DNA of 64,000 nucleotides from positions 938,046 through 1,002,045 of the forward strand of contig PUQB01000027.1 in the NCBI GenBank assembly GCA_003024785.1. Reading direction: 5' to 3'. The number at the start of each line of letters is the position of its first letter. The first letter of the stretch is position 1. This DNA comes from Selaginella tamariscina (taxonomy: Eukaryota; Streptophyta; Lycopodiopsida; Selaginellales; Selaginellaceae). The notes under the pieces are model-generated. The model searched no databases. It worked only from the letters and a program-made list of their open reading frames with translations, and had not been told where the DNA came from. A program made the position numbers and the translations under genes. Below, piece after piece: positions 1 to 10,960 of the stretch.

Positions 1-553
1 GTATCGGAGGATGCTAAGAATTAAGTGTTTCTTTCTGCACATGGTTACATGGACTGCAGACTAATCAACAGCAAGAAGATTACTCAAGGTCTTTATAAGT
101 ACTGTCGTAATTAAACATATTCAAATATCCAAATAGCATTATTCATATTTTTGAGGGGCATGCCCAAATGCATAAAATAAGAATTAAAAAGCTGAACATA
201 TATAAGTGGTTTTAAAAGAGATTTAGGTACATTAGAATTTACGTAGAATAATACACAAAAACAAAAGGAACAGAAAAAGAACCTCAAAGTCAATGGCGTT
301 ACTATAAATTCAGCAACTATAACAAAGACGTCGAGATGAGGCTTTATAATAAAAATACATGGGTATCCAAATTTGCTTTATTGGCATAATTAATTAATTA
401 TGTATTTTAATCAAGTAGAAAAAAGGTAAGAATGTGTATTCTTTACTTAATAACTGTCGTGATTTTATTAGTTACATAAATTATTTGCCTTAATATATTC
501 GAAATCACAACTCATAATCATAACCATCACCATCATTATTATTATATTGTCAT
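1..553. other. AT-rich intergenic DNA
   Basis: No coding segment with a recognisable motif is seen on either strand. The sequence is AT-rich, with short (ATT)n-like stretches near 530-550. Confidence 0.5.
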
Positions 554-558
554 TATTA

Positions 559-1303
559 GGGAGGGTCAATCTTAGGAAATATACAAAATGAAATCGCCTT
601 TTTTAAGTCTGAGGTTAAGGTGGATATCAATTGAGACTTGGGAGCGAAATCACCCCCACCGTCTCTTAGGTACCCTATTTTTTTATGGAGAATTTTAGAT
701 ACACATTTGACTGATTTGAGAGACAACACTAGCTAATTTTCGGGTCTCCTCCTCAAAAAGCTCAGCCCATGAGTCTTCCAGCTGAGACAAATTTGGTTGA
801 TTTGAGATACAACACTCACATTTGGTTGGCACTGTCCTTTATATTTGATGTTCGTGTTTGAATCTTTGTCTTGCACTGTTCCACTGGATGTCGTGGTTGT
901 CCCTAGTTTTTGATCAGAGAGTCCTATGTCCAATCAGCCTACTGCCTCTCAATTGGGAACCAAGATGGATGAGGCTCCACTACCCTGCTTGTACATTGGC
1001 TGCCTCTGTCCCATCCCATGCCCCTGGCCCCGTCGACATGCCAGTACCACAGAAGCCTTGCAGGACGCATTTAGCAAAGAGATGTACTACAAGACAACGT
1101 GGGCAACGAGGCAGATGGCGGATTTCACTTATACATTTTGGTGGATTTCACTTATACGTTTTTGGTGGATTTGGAAAAATGCACCTCCAGAGGCGCAGAT
1201 TTTGGAATCTACCAAATTTGGTGATTTGATATAAAAAATTTAACTCATTTGGCCATGGCTGATTTCACGAAATCCACCTTCAAAAGTTTAAGATTGACCC
1301 CCC
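559..1303. mobile_element. 745-bp non-autonomous DNA element with terminal inverted repeats
   Basis: The left end reads GGGAGGGTCAATCTTA (559-574). The right end is its inverted copy with one base fewer in the G/C run (about 1289-1303). The 5 bases outside each end are TATTA (554-558 and 1304-1308), which would be a perfect target-site duplication, although the surroundings are AT-rich. The interior has a GC-richer block (about 940-1110) and a short internal duplication of a 'gtggatttcacttatac' motif near 1130-1165. No transposase is visible, so the element would be non-autonomous. A 5-bp duplication does not fit hAT (8), MULE (9) or Tc1 (2) elements, so I give no superfamily. Confidence 0.5.
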
Positions 1304-2193
1304 TATTATAATCATTGTTATTATTGCTGTGAATGCCACTACCAGTTCCATCACCATTGCATTATCAATTTTAATTCTAGTTCCAATTGGAGTTTTTACT
1401 TTCAATTCTAACTAATGTCAATTGCAACTCCTAATTCTTGTCAGTTGCAACTCTTAATTCGACTATCAATATTATATAAAAGAACTTCCATATTAGATTT
1501 TCTTTTAAAAAGTTTAACACAAATCATCCATGTTCTTCTCAATTATTCGAGTTTCTGTTTCATTTGACTTGATTTTTTTTTAAATTCCATTTTCAATCAA
1601 GGTCATGATAGTTTGAATGCTCTAAAAAAGGTGTCCCCGCAAACAAACCCTTTGTCGCTGGTCATTGACACTTGCTCGCTTCGTTGAAAGCTGGGGAGAA
1701 GAAGAAGAAGAAGAAAAAGATCTCCTTTGAACAATGCTTAAGTCACATGCAGTCAACTCTTGATCATATGTAATTTTTCAGGCATCAAAGGAGGTTGAGG
1801 ATTGAAATTGAACGTCTTCGTAACTCACCATCTTACTCATGGTAAGCCCTTTAGAACCAAAGATCGGCATGCCAGCCAAGTTTAATAAGACTCATTCAAA
1901 GTTCCATGAGTTCTTGAACTAGGTAAAATTGTAGTCCTTATGCAACCAAGACAATATTTCATTGATGTGGGATTGGTTGGTTCCTCCTTTTTAAAACTGC
2001 TGTTTATGGTTTGTTGCACTCTTTAAAAATTATGACCTAATCTACAAAGTTTGAACAACATTTTGTGAATATATTGACACGAATTAAGAATGCATTGCTA
2101 TCAACAAATTACAATGACTTCACCAAGGATCAAGGTCAGCAACAACATATACAACTGAGTTCCAAATGACTGATGTTGATATTGAGTAGGCTT
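1304..2193. other. Intergenic, no recognisable feature
   Basis: Contains runs of similar short phrases ('ttccaattgcaactc...' near 1370-1450) and a purine run near 1700-1720. No domain or RNA gene could be recognised. Confidence 0.4.
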
Positions 2194-2586
2194 TGTCAAG
2201 CCATGACCCAAGAGCAGGATAAGAACAAGAGGTTTGACTCAAGAGTAAGGTGAGAGCAAGGAACAAGACAAGAATAAATAATATATAATGACTGGTGTTA
2301 ATAGTAACTGATTGTACAACAATTAGGTTGGAACTTTTATACTCACAATCCAAGAGTTAATCTAGGCATAAGCTAAAAATGATACTCCAAGAGCTAATCT
2401 AGGCATGAGCTAAAAATAATGTCCCTTATCCTGTAGTATATCCTGTAAACATATCCTGCAGGCATATCCTATAGGTATATTTTATAGGCATATCCTGTAG
2501 ATATATCTTATAGGCATATCATGTATCCCGTATCTTGTATCATGTATCTTGTAAGCATATCCTGTATTTTGTATTGGGTCATGACA
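2194..2586 (-). repeat. 3' LTR of chromovirus 1
   Basis: 393 bp, TG...CA, aligning along its whole length with 8349-8727. It contains a degenerate array of 'tatcctgtag'-like phrases (about 2410-2575) which is also present in the other LTR. The minus-strand TATA-like box near 2335 matches the one in the 5' LTR. Confidence 0.88.
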
Positions 2587-2604
2587 GCACCTCCTCCCTA
2601 AGGA

Positions 2605-2830
2605 TGAGTTCCACGAGTCCTAGGACCTAGTTTAGTAGGATAATGTTGATGAAAGGCAGCAACCTTGGAAGAAGCATGGAGTAAATTGAATGCAAGTTCC
2701 CAAGTGCGATCGACCTTTTCAATCCATCAAGTATTGAAGTTGGTGGTGATAAAGATGAGAATCAAGGATGGCTACAACTTTGTACTCAGGTTCATTGTTA
2801 ATAATCACAAGAGGGGAGGAAAAGAAGCAT
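2605..2830 (-). pseudogene. Chromodomain remnant of chromovirus 1
   Basis: Minus-strand translation just before the 3' LTR gives pieces matching a chromodomain: EPEYKVVAILDSHL, then a tryptophan-containing strand, then AFHQHYPTK and a tail GPRTRGTHP that ends at a stop beside the polypurine tract. The reading frame changes at least once. A C-terminal chromodomain defines the chromovirus branch of Ty3/gypsy, where it binds histone marks to guide integration. Broken by frameshifts and not functional. Confidence 0.7.
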
Positions 2831-3507
2831 GACCAAGAAAAGAAGAAGAATGATACGAATTCTAACAAAGATATATGAAACACAGGATGAAGTTTCACAA
2901 TAGATGGTAACTCTAGTTAGAAAGCTACAGGATTGACCTCAACTGTAATCTTATAAGGGCCCAATCGTTAAAAATCCAACTTAAAAGAATGCATGTTTGG
3001 TGCGAATATGCTGACAAAGAAGCCACACGAGATCACCAACTTTGTATATGGATGTCGGCTAACGATGAGCATTAACATGATGCTTGTACCATTTCTGTGC
3101 ATTTTGAAGATGAACTCGGAGATCATCCTGTACCTAACAAAGATGCTAGAGACGATTCTATACTGCAGGAGCGGAAAAAGGAGAAGCATGAGGAGTAGAA
3201 TCAAAATGTGAATGGTAACTTGTAAGAGCAAAGAAAGGTGTCTGACTTATATATGCATGAACGGAGTTGTTGTAAGTAAACTCTACCATAGGAAAAAGGT
3301 CCAACTAGTTGTCCTATTGGTAATTGATGAAGCAGCAAAGATATTGCTCCAAGGTCTGAATCATGCGTTCTGATTGCCCATCAGTTTGCGGATGATATCA
3401 TGAAGAAAGATCCACTTTAACTTATAGACTCCGGAGAAGCTCTCGCCAAAATTTGGACATAAATTGTGGACCTCGATAAAAAACAATGTTCTTAAGAAGA
3501 ACATGAT

Positions 3508-3912
3508 TGTCATGACCTTGTGCAAAGGGCGAAACCTTTAAAACAAGGGTGGAACCTTTGAGATGAAAGGAGGAGATTGTATTAAAGAGAGAAATGAATA
3601 CAAAATGAAACACAAGACCGAAGACTAGTGTTGAATAATTCTGAGAAACTTGGAACTGAAACTCTATTTATATATCTGAGGTCCTAAGGATTGTGTGGTC
3701 CACAACTGGTTTGGAATGTGTGGTCCACAACTGGTCTGGAATGTGTGATCTACAACTGGTTTGGAACATGCGTATGAATATACGTTTTGTTGTTGATGGT
3801 GTAATTCAGCATCCAAGTTCATATAGACAAGTTGGCTAACACATATGTGTGTTAATGGAAAGGTCTCGGTTTAAGTCCTATAAAAGATGAAAAATAATCC
3901 ATGATCTTTACA
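3508..3912. mobile_element. Solo LTR of chromovirus-2 family nested in chromovirus 1
   Basis: 405 bp, starting TGTCATGACC and ending ATCTTTACA, aligned end to end with the LTR at 29186-29560. Perfect 5-bp direct repeats ATGAT flank it (3503-3507 and 3913-3917). No internal sequence remains, as expected after LTR-LTR recombination. It interrupts the integrase of the older element and so dates chromovirus 1 as older than this insertion. Confidence 0.92.
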
Positions 3913-4128
3913 ATGATGTTGGAACACTTTGCAGATCACCAACTCATAAAGAGGACGAAGAAGATTAGAAGGCGTGTGAGTTGGTAGAGGTCATAAAGAG
4001 GACAAAGAAGATTAGAAGGCATGTGAGTTGGTAGAGGACGAAGAAGATTAGTATGAGAAGGCGCGTGAACCAACTCAGTAGTTGTTTGGTTTGTAACCAT
4101 CTTGTTACAAGGCAAGAAATAAGTTTAT

Positions 4129-4660
4129 TTGGTGAAACGGTTAACCACCACAAGAACTATATCAAATCCACGACAAGGAAGAAGATCTATGAGGAAATTC
4201 ATAAAGAGGACAAAGAAGACTAGAAGGTTTCCTCATAAAGGACAAGGAAAAAGATCTATGAGGAAATTCATAAAGAGGACAAAGAAGACTAGAAGGCGCA
4301 TGACAAGGCATCTTTGACTTATTGTAGGTGTCACAACTTTGTACAAACTTTTCTACAAGCTCAGCAGTTGTCTAGCTTGTAACAAGATGGTTACAGGACA
4401 GGAAATGAACCTATTTGGTGAAACGGTTAACCACCACAAGAATTGTATCAAATTCACGACAAGGAAGAAGATCTATGAGGAAATTCATAAAGGACAAGGA
4501 AGAAGATCTATGAGGAAATTCATAAAGGACAAGGAAGAAGATCTATGAGGAAAATCATAAAGAGGACGAAGAAGACTAGAAGGTTTCCTCATAAAGGACA
4601 AGGAAGAAGATCTATGAGGAAATTCATAAAGAGGACAAAGAAGACTAGAAGGCGCGTGAC
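4129..4660 (-). repeat. 35-bp tandem repeat expanded within the integrase gene
   Basis: The phrase 'acaaggaagaagatctatga' recurs at 4459, 4494 and 4529 (period exactly 35), with further spaced copies near 4175-4260 and 4600. A longer unit of about 310-330 bp (4041-4330 and 4360-4700) is also duplicated. On the minus strand the unit encodes PLYEFPHRSSSLSFMNFLID, which matches the integrase linker that reads RPWSSITMDFLTDLP in chromovirus 2. The repeat therefore grew from element coding DNA. 35 is not a multiple of 3, so each copy shifts the frame. Confidence 0.8.
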
Positions 4661-5047
4661 AAGGCATCTTTGACTTATTGTAAGTGTCACAACTTTGTAC
4701 AAACTTTTCCACAAAACCTCGCAACCCAGGCCACCAATAGTTGCAAGTCACCAACTCAACTATCTTGGCCACACCAAAATGTCCTGTAGCCAAGGTATCA
4801 TGATAATCCTATACCACACGAGTCCTGTAAACACCAACAGGAATGTATAAGAGACCCTCTTAGTACATGAGTCCGTCCTGTTTGGCAAACAGCTTGTAAT
4901 TTGTATGGGAACTGGAGGAAGAGGAGCTTGCGATGTCAAGATTAATGTGTGCCAAGTCGTTTGTAGCCAATTGCAAACAGATGCCCCATAGAAGTGTTAA
5001 ATTTGCTAGAGCCTAATGAACATCCAAAAAATTGCCACAAGCCGAAA

Positions 5048-6378
5048 TCAATCAGGACTCAACAACACTTGCTTTTGACAGTTGTATACAGGATCACCCA
5101 AGGTCAATGCAAAGTAAGAGCGCCTAAACAATGCATCCGCTTTGCCATTCCGAAAACCAAACCTATAAACGATGACAAAATCAAAGCGTGATAGGAATTC
5201 CACCCACCTAGCATGTCGCCGACTGAGAACTCGAGCCGTTTGAAAAAATTCCAGGTTCTTGTGATCCATAAAACTTGTATAAGATGCACAACACCTTCCA
5301 GGAAGTGTTGCCACTCCTCGAACGAATCACAATGCTTTTGAGTTTCTTGTCATGAATCTCATAATTGATCTTCGCCAAAAGGAACTTACGAGAGTGAAAG
5401 GCTATAAGATGAAGTAACTTGTCTTCTCCAACTTGTGATAGGATAGAACCTACTGCAAAGTTCAAAGCATCTGCTTCAACAAGAAAAGAACGAGAAGGAT
5501 CAAGATGCACTAAAATTGAAGCTGTCGTGAAGGCATCTTTGAGTGTTGTGAAGCCTTGTCGGACCAAGAGAAATCCCATGTGCGTTTGTGAGTTTCGTAA
5601 GTGGAAGTACATATTTGGAGAAGTCCTGTATGAATTGCCTGTAGAAATTTGCGAAGCAAAGGATACATTGTACGTCTCATATAGACTTAGGCCTTTCCCA
5701 CTCCACAATAGTCTTCACTTTGTACATGTCCATTGAGACGCTGGCAGGAGAGACGATGTAGCCCAAGAACTCCACAGTATCCCTGTCGAAAAAACACTTC
5801 TTCAACTTTGCATGCAGGCCATGCTCGTGAAGCTTCTGTAAAACTAGCAATACATGCTTATCATGTGCCACCTAGTTCTTGGAGAAAATCAAAATGTCAT
5901 TGAGGTAGATCACCACAAACTGGTCCAAGAAGTCACAAAAGATGTCGTTCACCATGTGTTAAAACACAGCTTGGGCATTTGTAAGTCCGAAAGGCATCAT
6001 GGTGTACTCAAATTGTTTATACCTTGTATGAAAGGCAGTCTTCCACTTATCACCTGGATGAATCTGTACAAGATTCTAGGCCCCTCGTAAGTCAATCTTC
6101 ATGAACACCTTTGCTCCTCGTAGCTGATCAAGAAGTTTCGGAATCAATGGCAACGGGTACCGATTCCAGATGGTGACTTGATTCAAACCTTTGTAATCCA
6201 TAACCAAATGCAAACTTCCATCTTTCTTCTTAATAAAGAAGATAGGTGCTCCTGCAAGGGACTTTGAGTGACAAATAAAGCCGGATACCAAGTTGTCCTC
6301 AATGTACTGGCGAAGAACCTTCAATTCTGTAGGTGATAGTGCATAAATCAGTTCGAATGGTGGAGTCTTTCCCTCCAC
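5048..6378 (-). pseudogene. Reverse transcriptase and RNase H of chromovirus 1
   Basis: Minus-strand pieces in order: [40 protein letters not shown] and [13 protein letters not shown] (RT fingers/palm, about 6076-6360); LHAKLKKCFF and VEFLGYIVS (RT thumb, 5700-5850); then [35 protein letters not shown] and FRNGKADAL (RNase H, 5100-5600). Typical of Ty3/gypsy pol. Several frame changes separate the pieces. Confidence 0.85.
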
Positions 6379-7379
6379 AAGATCGATGGGACAATCGTAG
6401 AACCTGTAAATAGAAAGAAGTGCAGCCTTGTGCTTTTAAAAAACGTTTTGAAAAGAGTGATACTTGGATGGTAGGGAAGAAGTAGGAGAAGGAGAAGGAG
6501 ATTAAAAAATAGAAGAGTTAAATATAGGAAGGGTAGAAGAGGATGTAGGAGTTACTTGAAAAGCAAAAAGGTGAAAAGGAGCAGGAGGAGGAGGGAGCTG
6601 TGAATGAAAAAGAGGAAGGATCTTGGGGGATGGAACAAAGCAGAGTAATGAAAAGAGCCAAGATTGGAGAAAACATGTGCTGATATTGATGAGTGCATAG
6701 GATTGGAAGAACCCTGTATAAAAGTCTGTGAATGCACAAGAGTGAGGAGAGCTTGCGAATGTGCTGACGAACTAACAGAAGGTGGATCCTATCGAGGAGG
6801 AACCGATACAAGAGCAGGCACGGTCAATCCTATAACTTGTACTGCCTCAGATACTAAGATCATATTTTGCATGTAGGAAGGTACATGATTGATCCTAGCT
6901 GCTAGAGAGGAAAACATGAGTGTCCTAGACCTCCAATTAATTTGAGGATTTGCAACCACGAACCATGACATGCCCACACAATAGGAGTTGTCTGAGTCTT
7001 GATCAAGTTAAAGGAAATTAAATAATTGAATGTGCCATGGGTGCAAGAAAGAGATGTGGTAGCATGGGTAACTACGCCATAAACAATCAGACGACCATTT
7101 GTAGGAATTGCATGCTTCAACTTTACCACCGGAAATGCCATGCTGAGCTATAAGAAGTGTTATTCATGAAGCATACATTTGCACCAGTGTTTAACAAGGC
7201 AGAATCCTTAAGTCTCAATTATTGAGGTGAATGTGTACAGGAAACTTGAGTGATGAAATGGTGTGAGCAGCACCAATGGAGCCTGTGCCTACATCCAACT
7301 TCGCAGTTCCTAGACTAAGTGAATATTAAAGTTTTCTGACTGAACTTCAACTTCAACTTCATGTGTCTTAAACTTCTTG

Positions 7380-8280
7380 GCTTTAACAGGACATTCTGCC
7401 ACCTTGTGTCTTACTTCATCACAATATAAGCATAAGTTCTCACCATGACGACGTTGCTTCTCAATAGCTAAAAGTGGGCCACTCTTGTACTACTCCAGAA
7501 GATGTTGTAAAAACATGTGCTACAGCTATAAGATTGGCTTGCAGGAATTTTTGACGAGCTTTTCTTAATGACGCTCAAACAAACGGTTGTCACAACAAAC
7601 GGCCTGTTGCATGATCTCCACTAAGATTTAAGCATCTGGTAACGTAAGGAGAAGGTCCTTCACGTCATTCCTCAACCCAAAACGGAAGTATTCGATCATG
7701 CAATCTCATCCTATAGAATGTTCGTGCAAAGTTGTTGAAATTTAGATGCATACACGGAAATTGGTCAGAATCCTTGTGCGAACTTTCTTAACTTCATACA
7801 TGCGGAACGATACTTATCAGGATCTTCAAAGCAAGCTTCAAAGGCAGCCACAAATCCTTCAAAGTCTTTCATTAATGGGTTATCACGCTCCAGCAAAGGG
7901 CAACCCAAGCCCGTGGGGATCCAACTAGTAAGGATGCCAAAAGGCCAACCTTTTGTGCATTAGTTGAGTAACAGCATGGTTGCATGCAGATAAAAAGCCT
8001 GATCTGATTCAGAAAACCTTGGAAATCGGCACAATTGCCACTGGACTTTTTCGGCATACTGATCTTCGGCTCCGAAGAAGAGTTCAATGGAGAGGAAACC
8101 ATGGATGCTTGAGAAAGAGCTGCGTATAGCCTTAAAGGATGCATCAGCAGCTACATGCGCCGTGTTGGTGGAACCTTACAGATCTATGACCACTTGGCGC
8201 AAAGTGGCCAGTTCATGAAGCAACATTTGGTGCTCGCATTGCAATTGCTCAAAATCTACAATGAAAAAAGGAGGAAAACA
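7380..8280 (-). pseudogene. gag remnant of chromovirus 1
   Basis: On the minus strand a coiled-coil-like start (EHQMLLHELATLRQVV) is followed by SSSEPKISMPKKSSGNCADF and FQGFLNQIRLF, which match chromovirus 2 gag. A CCHC zinc knuckle, CLYCDEVRHKVAEC, lies near 7395-7440. Gag forms the virus-like particle and the knuckle packages the RNA. Interrupted by stops. Confidence 0.7.
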
Positions 8281-8334
8281 AGGAAGAAGAACCAAGAAAA
8301 AAAAGGTAACTAAAAATTGGGGAGTTATGAAAGC

Positions 8335-8494
8335 AGTTACTATCAAATTGTCAAGCCACGACTCAAGAGTAGGATAAAACAAGGAAGCTTGACTCAAGAG
8401 TAAGGCAAGAACAAGGAACATAACAAGAATAATTATAGAATGACTAGTGTTGATAGTAACTAATTGTACAACAATTAGGTCAGAGCTTTTATAC
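8335..8494 (-). promoter_or_regulatory. Putative self-priming site, start region and TATA box of chromovirus 1
   Basis: Two bases inside the 5' LTR edge, + strand 8335-8346 (agttactatcaa) is the exact reverse complement of LTR bases 8450-8461 (ttgatagtaact). In the minus-strand transcript these 12 bases could pair. A minus-strand TATAAAAG (8487-8494) lies about 30 bp upstream of 8461, so transcription would begin close to the pairing segment. No 'TGG' tRNA-type primer site is present at the LTR edge. Confidence 0.6.
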
Positions 8495-8727
8495 TCACAA
8501 CTCCAAGAGCTAATCTAGCCATAAGCTAAAAATGATATTCCAAGAGCTAATCTAGGCATGAGCTAAAAATAATGTCCCTTATCCTATAGGTATATCTTGT
8601 AAACATATCCTATAGCATATCATGTAGGTATATCTTGTAAACATATCCTATATCTCATATCATGTATCATGTATCTTGTAAGTCGTATCATGTAAGCATA
8701 TCATGTATTTTGTATCGGGTTGTGACA
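8349..8727 (-). repeat. 5' LTR of chromovirus 1
   Basis: 379 bp, TG...CA, homologous to 2194-2586. As the element reads on the minus strand, this is the promoter LTR. Differences from its partner (many substitutions and small indels in the 'tatcctgtag' array) show an old insertion. Confidence 0.88.
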
Positions 8728-9619
8728 GACTTGTAGGAACATTTTCGTATTGGTTTGTGGAACGACATCAAAGATCTTCTACTCTCTCCCACCTTTCTCA
8801 CATCAACTATGATATGGTTGTTTACTACGAGTTGTCTTACAAGTATTGGTCAAAGTGTAGGCATGTGAAATTTTCCCACAACATTGTTATTGGAAGGAAT
8901 GCACATGAACCGATAGAGCTAGACAATTATCGTTGTCAATGACTTTCAACTTTGAGTGACAACACCAAATCGACAACAATTTATGCTGACATTGTGGAGA
9001 TTAAACCACAATTTGGAGCATTGTTGTCACCATCCAAATCATCCTCTTAGGCATTAAGCCCATGTTATGAGTTGAGTTGTACAATCGAGAAACAAAAGGA
9101 ACTATCTAATTGGTAAATAAAGGTGTTTCAACTTTTGAACACTTAGGTTTATTCCATCATTTATGACTACTAAAGCGTTTCAAATAGAAATCTTCACAAT
9201 CTACCATCTCCTACAATGGACTCATGGTAGTGGGCAAATAAATTTTATTGACCAAGAGTTTGCTATTTTGTTTTAAAACCAACTCATCAACATGTTTGAG
9301 TCGAGATGGTGGACGGACAATCAATCAAATTTGTTCATGTTATGATGGAGTCTGAACCATTAAAGATTGAGGCACTTAGATTCCATTGTGTCATTTTCTT
9401 CAACGTGATTTTATCTCTAAAGTGTCCAGTCATCCTCATATTTCATGGTTGCATCTGACAACCTTGTTATCAATTAAAAGACATACAGTTTGCGCAATTA
9501 TGAGGTATCACTAATGCATTCAGTAATCAGCATTTCACACATATCATTGAAATAGTTCCATGATGCTGGTCGATATGATCCACTTATGTGTTTGTTGTCG
9601 CCCTTCATCCCTTCAACAT
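8728..9619. other. Unrecognised sequence between two gypsy copies
   Basis: A plus-strand open stretch (8703-8942) translates without any motif I can name. The rest contains frequent stops. It may be the gag/protease end of the plus-strand gypsy fragment that follows, but no zinc knuckle or DSGA-like motif was seen. Confidence 0.3.
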
Positions 9620-10960
9620 GTAGGTTCCAATTGTGCTTCTAGCAAGTACCAAGACTTGCATATGTGTTTAACAAGAAAAAGGCGACTAGGCTACCACCTC
9701 ACTGTCTGTACAACTACCCCATTGATCTCATGGATGAGAAATAACCTTCATATGGACTAATCTATAACCTTTCGCCTATAGAATTGGAGAAGCTGTGGGC
9801 ATATGTTGAAGAAAACCTTCTTATTGATTTTATTTAGCACTCACTTTTACTAGTTAGTGCCCCAATATTTTTTGTCTCCAAAAAAAGACAAGAGTCTTCA
9901 CCTAATTGTCGACTATCACGGATTAAACAAGGTCATAGTGCGGAATTGGCACCCTTTGCCATTGATCCTAAAGATGTTGGAGCGACTTTATAAAGCACGT
10001 TTTTTCACCAAAATCGACTTATGTGTAGCATACAATCTTATTAAGATCCACAAAGGAGACGAGTGGAAAACCACTTTTCATACTCGCTACGAACATTTCA
10101 AGTACATCATTATGCTATCTTTCAACACATGACAAATGACATCTTCTGTGACTTCCTCAATTATTGTTATTATTTATCTTGATAACATACTGATATTCTT
10201 GAAAATGCAGAAAGAACATGATCATTAGGTACAGCATGTGTTGCTCCAAGAGCATGGGTTGTTTACTAAGTTAAAGAAGTTTATGGTTTATATCATCTCT
10301 ACAAACGGTGTTCAAATAAATCCCACAAAGGTATAGACTATCTTTGATTGGAGTAGCCTAGGTACATGACATGCAGTGTTTTTTGGGATTTGTGAACTTT
10401 TGTCAACAGTTCATCAAGGATTTTGTGAAGATTACATTGCCACTCACCAAATTAATTGTCAAAAACATATCATTCTAGTGGTCTCCAGAAATTGAGAATG
10501 CATCTCAGTTTTTAAAATTTGCATTCATCTCTACTCTGATCCTAGTTCATACAGGTCATGCATTATGTTTTGTCGTAGGAGGGCTTTAACAACGTGTTAC
10601 ATCCAATTGCGTTTCACTCACGAAAATTCACACCAGTAAAGATTAATTATGACATCTTCAAAAGGAATTGTTATCAATTGTGGATTCCTTTTAGGAGTGG
10701 CATTGGTACCTATAGGGTTTTCCACATGTCGTGATCATGTATAATGACCACAAGAATCTACAATACTAACAAACGTTGTGGGTTCTAAATCGTCACAAAC
10801 CATAATAAGCCTTATCACTTTCATGTTTCAATTTCACAATCGTGCATTGGCCAGGCCATCTCCATGATAAGGCAAATGCACTCTCGTGGCATAACTTGGA
10901 AGCAATTGGAGAGAAGGACTTACTTTTGATTGTCGAGGATTGGGTGCTAGGAACGGGTGC
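9620..10960 (+). pseudogene. Ty3/gypsy pol fragment (RT and RNase H)
   Basis: Plus-strand pieces in order: NLSPIELEKLWAYVEENL (about 9765-9820), LIVDYHGLNKVIVRNWHPLP (RT, from about 9900), FFTKIDLCVAYNLIKIHKGD and EWKTTFHTRYEHFKY, then RT thumb and RNase H phrases to GHLHDKANALSWH (about 10855-10890). Stops and frame changes are frequent. No LTRs were found, so this is a truncated copy in the opposite orientation to the two complete chromoviruses. Confidence 0.8.

Larger units (their letters stand above)
3420..4800 (-). pseudogene. Integrase remnant of chromovirus 1, split by a solo LTR
   Basis: The minus-strand peptide starting near 4793 contains the H2C2 zinc-binding part (GHFGVAKIVELV, NYWWPGLRGFVEKF, SCDTYNKSK). 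Near 3440-3480 the catalytic-core piece YRGPQFMSKFWREL corresponds to the usual DRGPQF motif with the aspartate lost. Between them lie a 35-bp tandem array (4129-4660) and an inserted solo LTR (3508-3912). The enzyme would have inserted the retroelement cDNA, but it cannot be functional here. Confidence 0.75.
2194..8727 (-). mobile_element. Ty3/gypsy chromovirus 1, decayed, with both LTRs
   Basis: A complete but mutated LTR retrotransposon read on the minus strand. The LTRs at 2194-2586 and 8349-8727 both start TG and end CA. The flanking 5-mers are GGCTT (2189-2193) and GACTT (8728-8732), a 4/5-matching target duplication. From right to left the order is gag with a zinc knuckle, RT, RNase H, integrase and chromodomain, which is the Ty3/gypsy order. 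A purine tract lies against the inner edge of the 3' LTR (2587-2600 on the minus strand). Many stops and frameshifts show that it is dead. A solo LTR of a different family (3508-3912) and a 35-bp tandem expansion (4129-4660) lie inside it. Confidence 0.88.

Noticed and set aside
2410-2575. 'tatcctgtag' repeats as a possible CRISPR-like or satellite array
   Set aside because: Present in both LTRs of chromovirus 1 with the same order; it is part of the LTR. There are no regular spacers.
4129-4548. Lys/Arg-rich plus-strand frames resembling a basic repetitive protein
   Set aside because: Antisense of the 35-bp expansion of the integrase linker.
6664-6876. Cys-rich plus-strand frame (CADIDECIGLEEPCIKVCECT) resembling EGF-type repeats
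   Set aside because: Lies antisense inside the gag/pol region of chromovirus 1 with no supporting splice sites or neighbours; chance frame.
8320-8348. tRNA-Met-type primer-binding site at either chromovirus
   Set aside because: No TGG-starting tRNA complement within several bases of either LTR edge; the LTR-complementary segments explain the position better.
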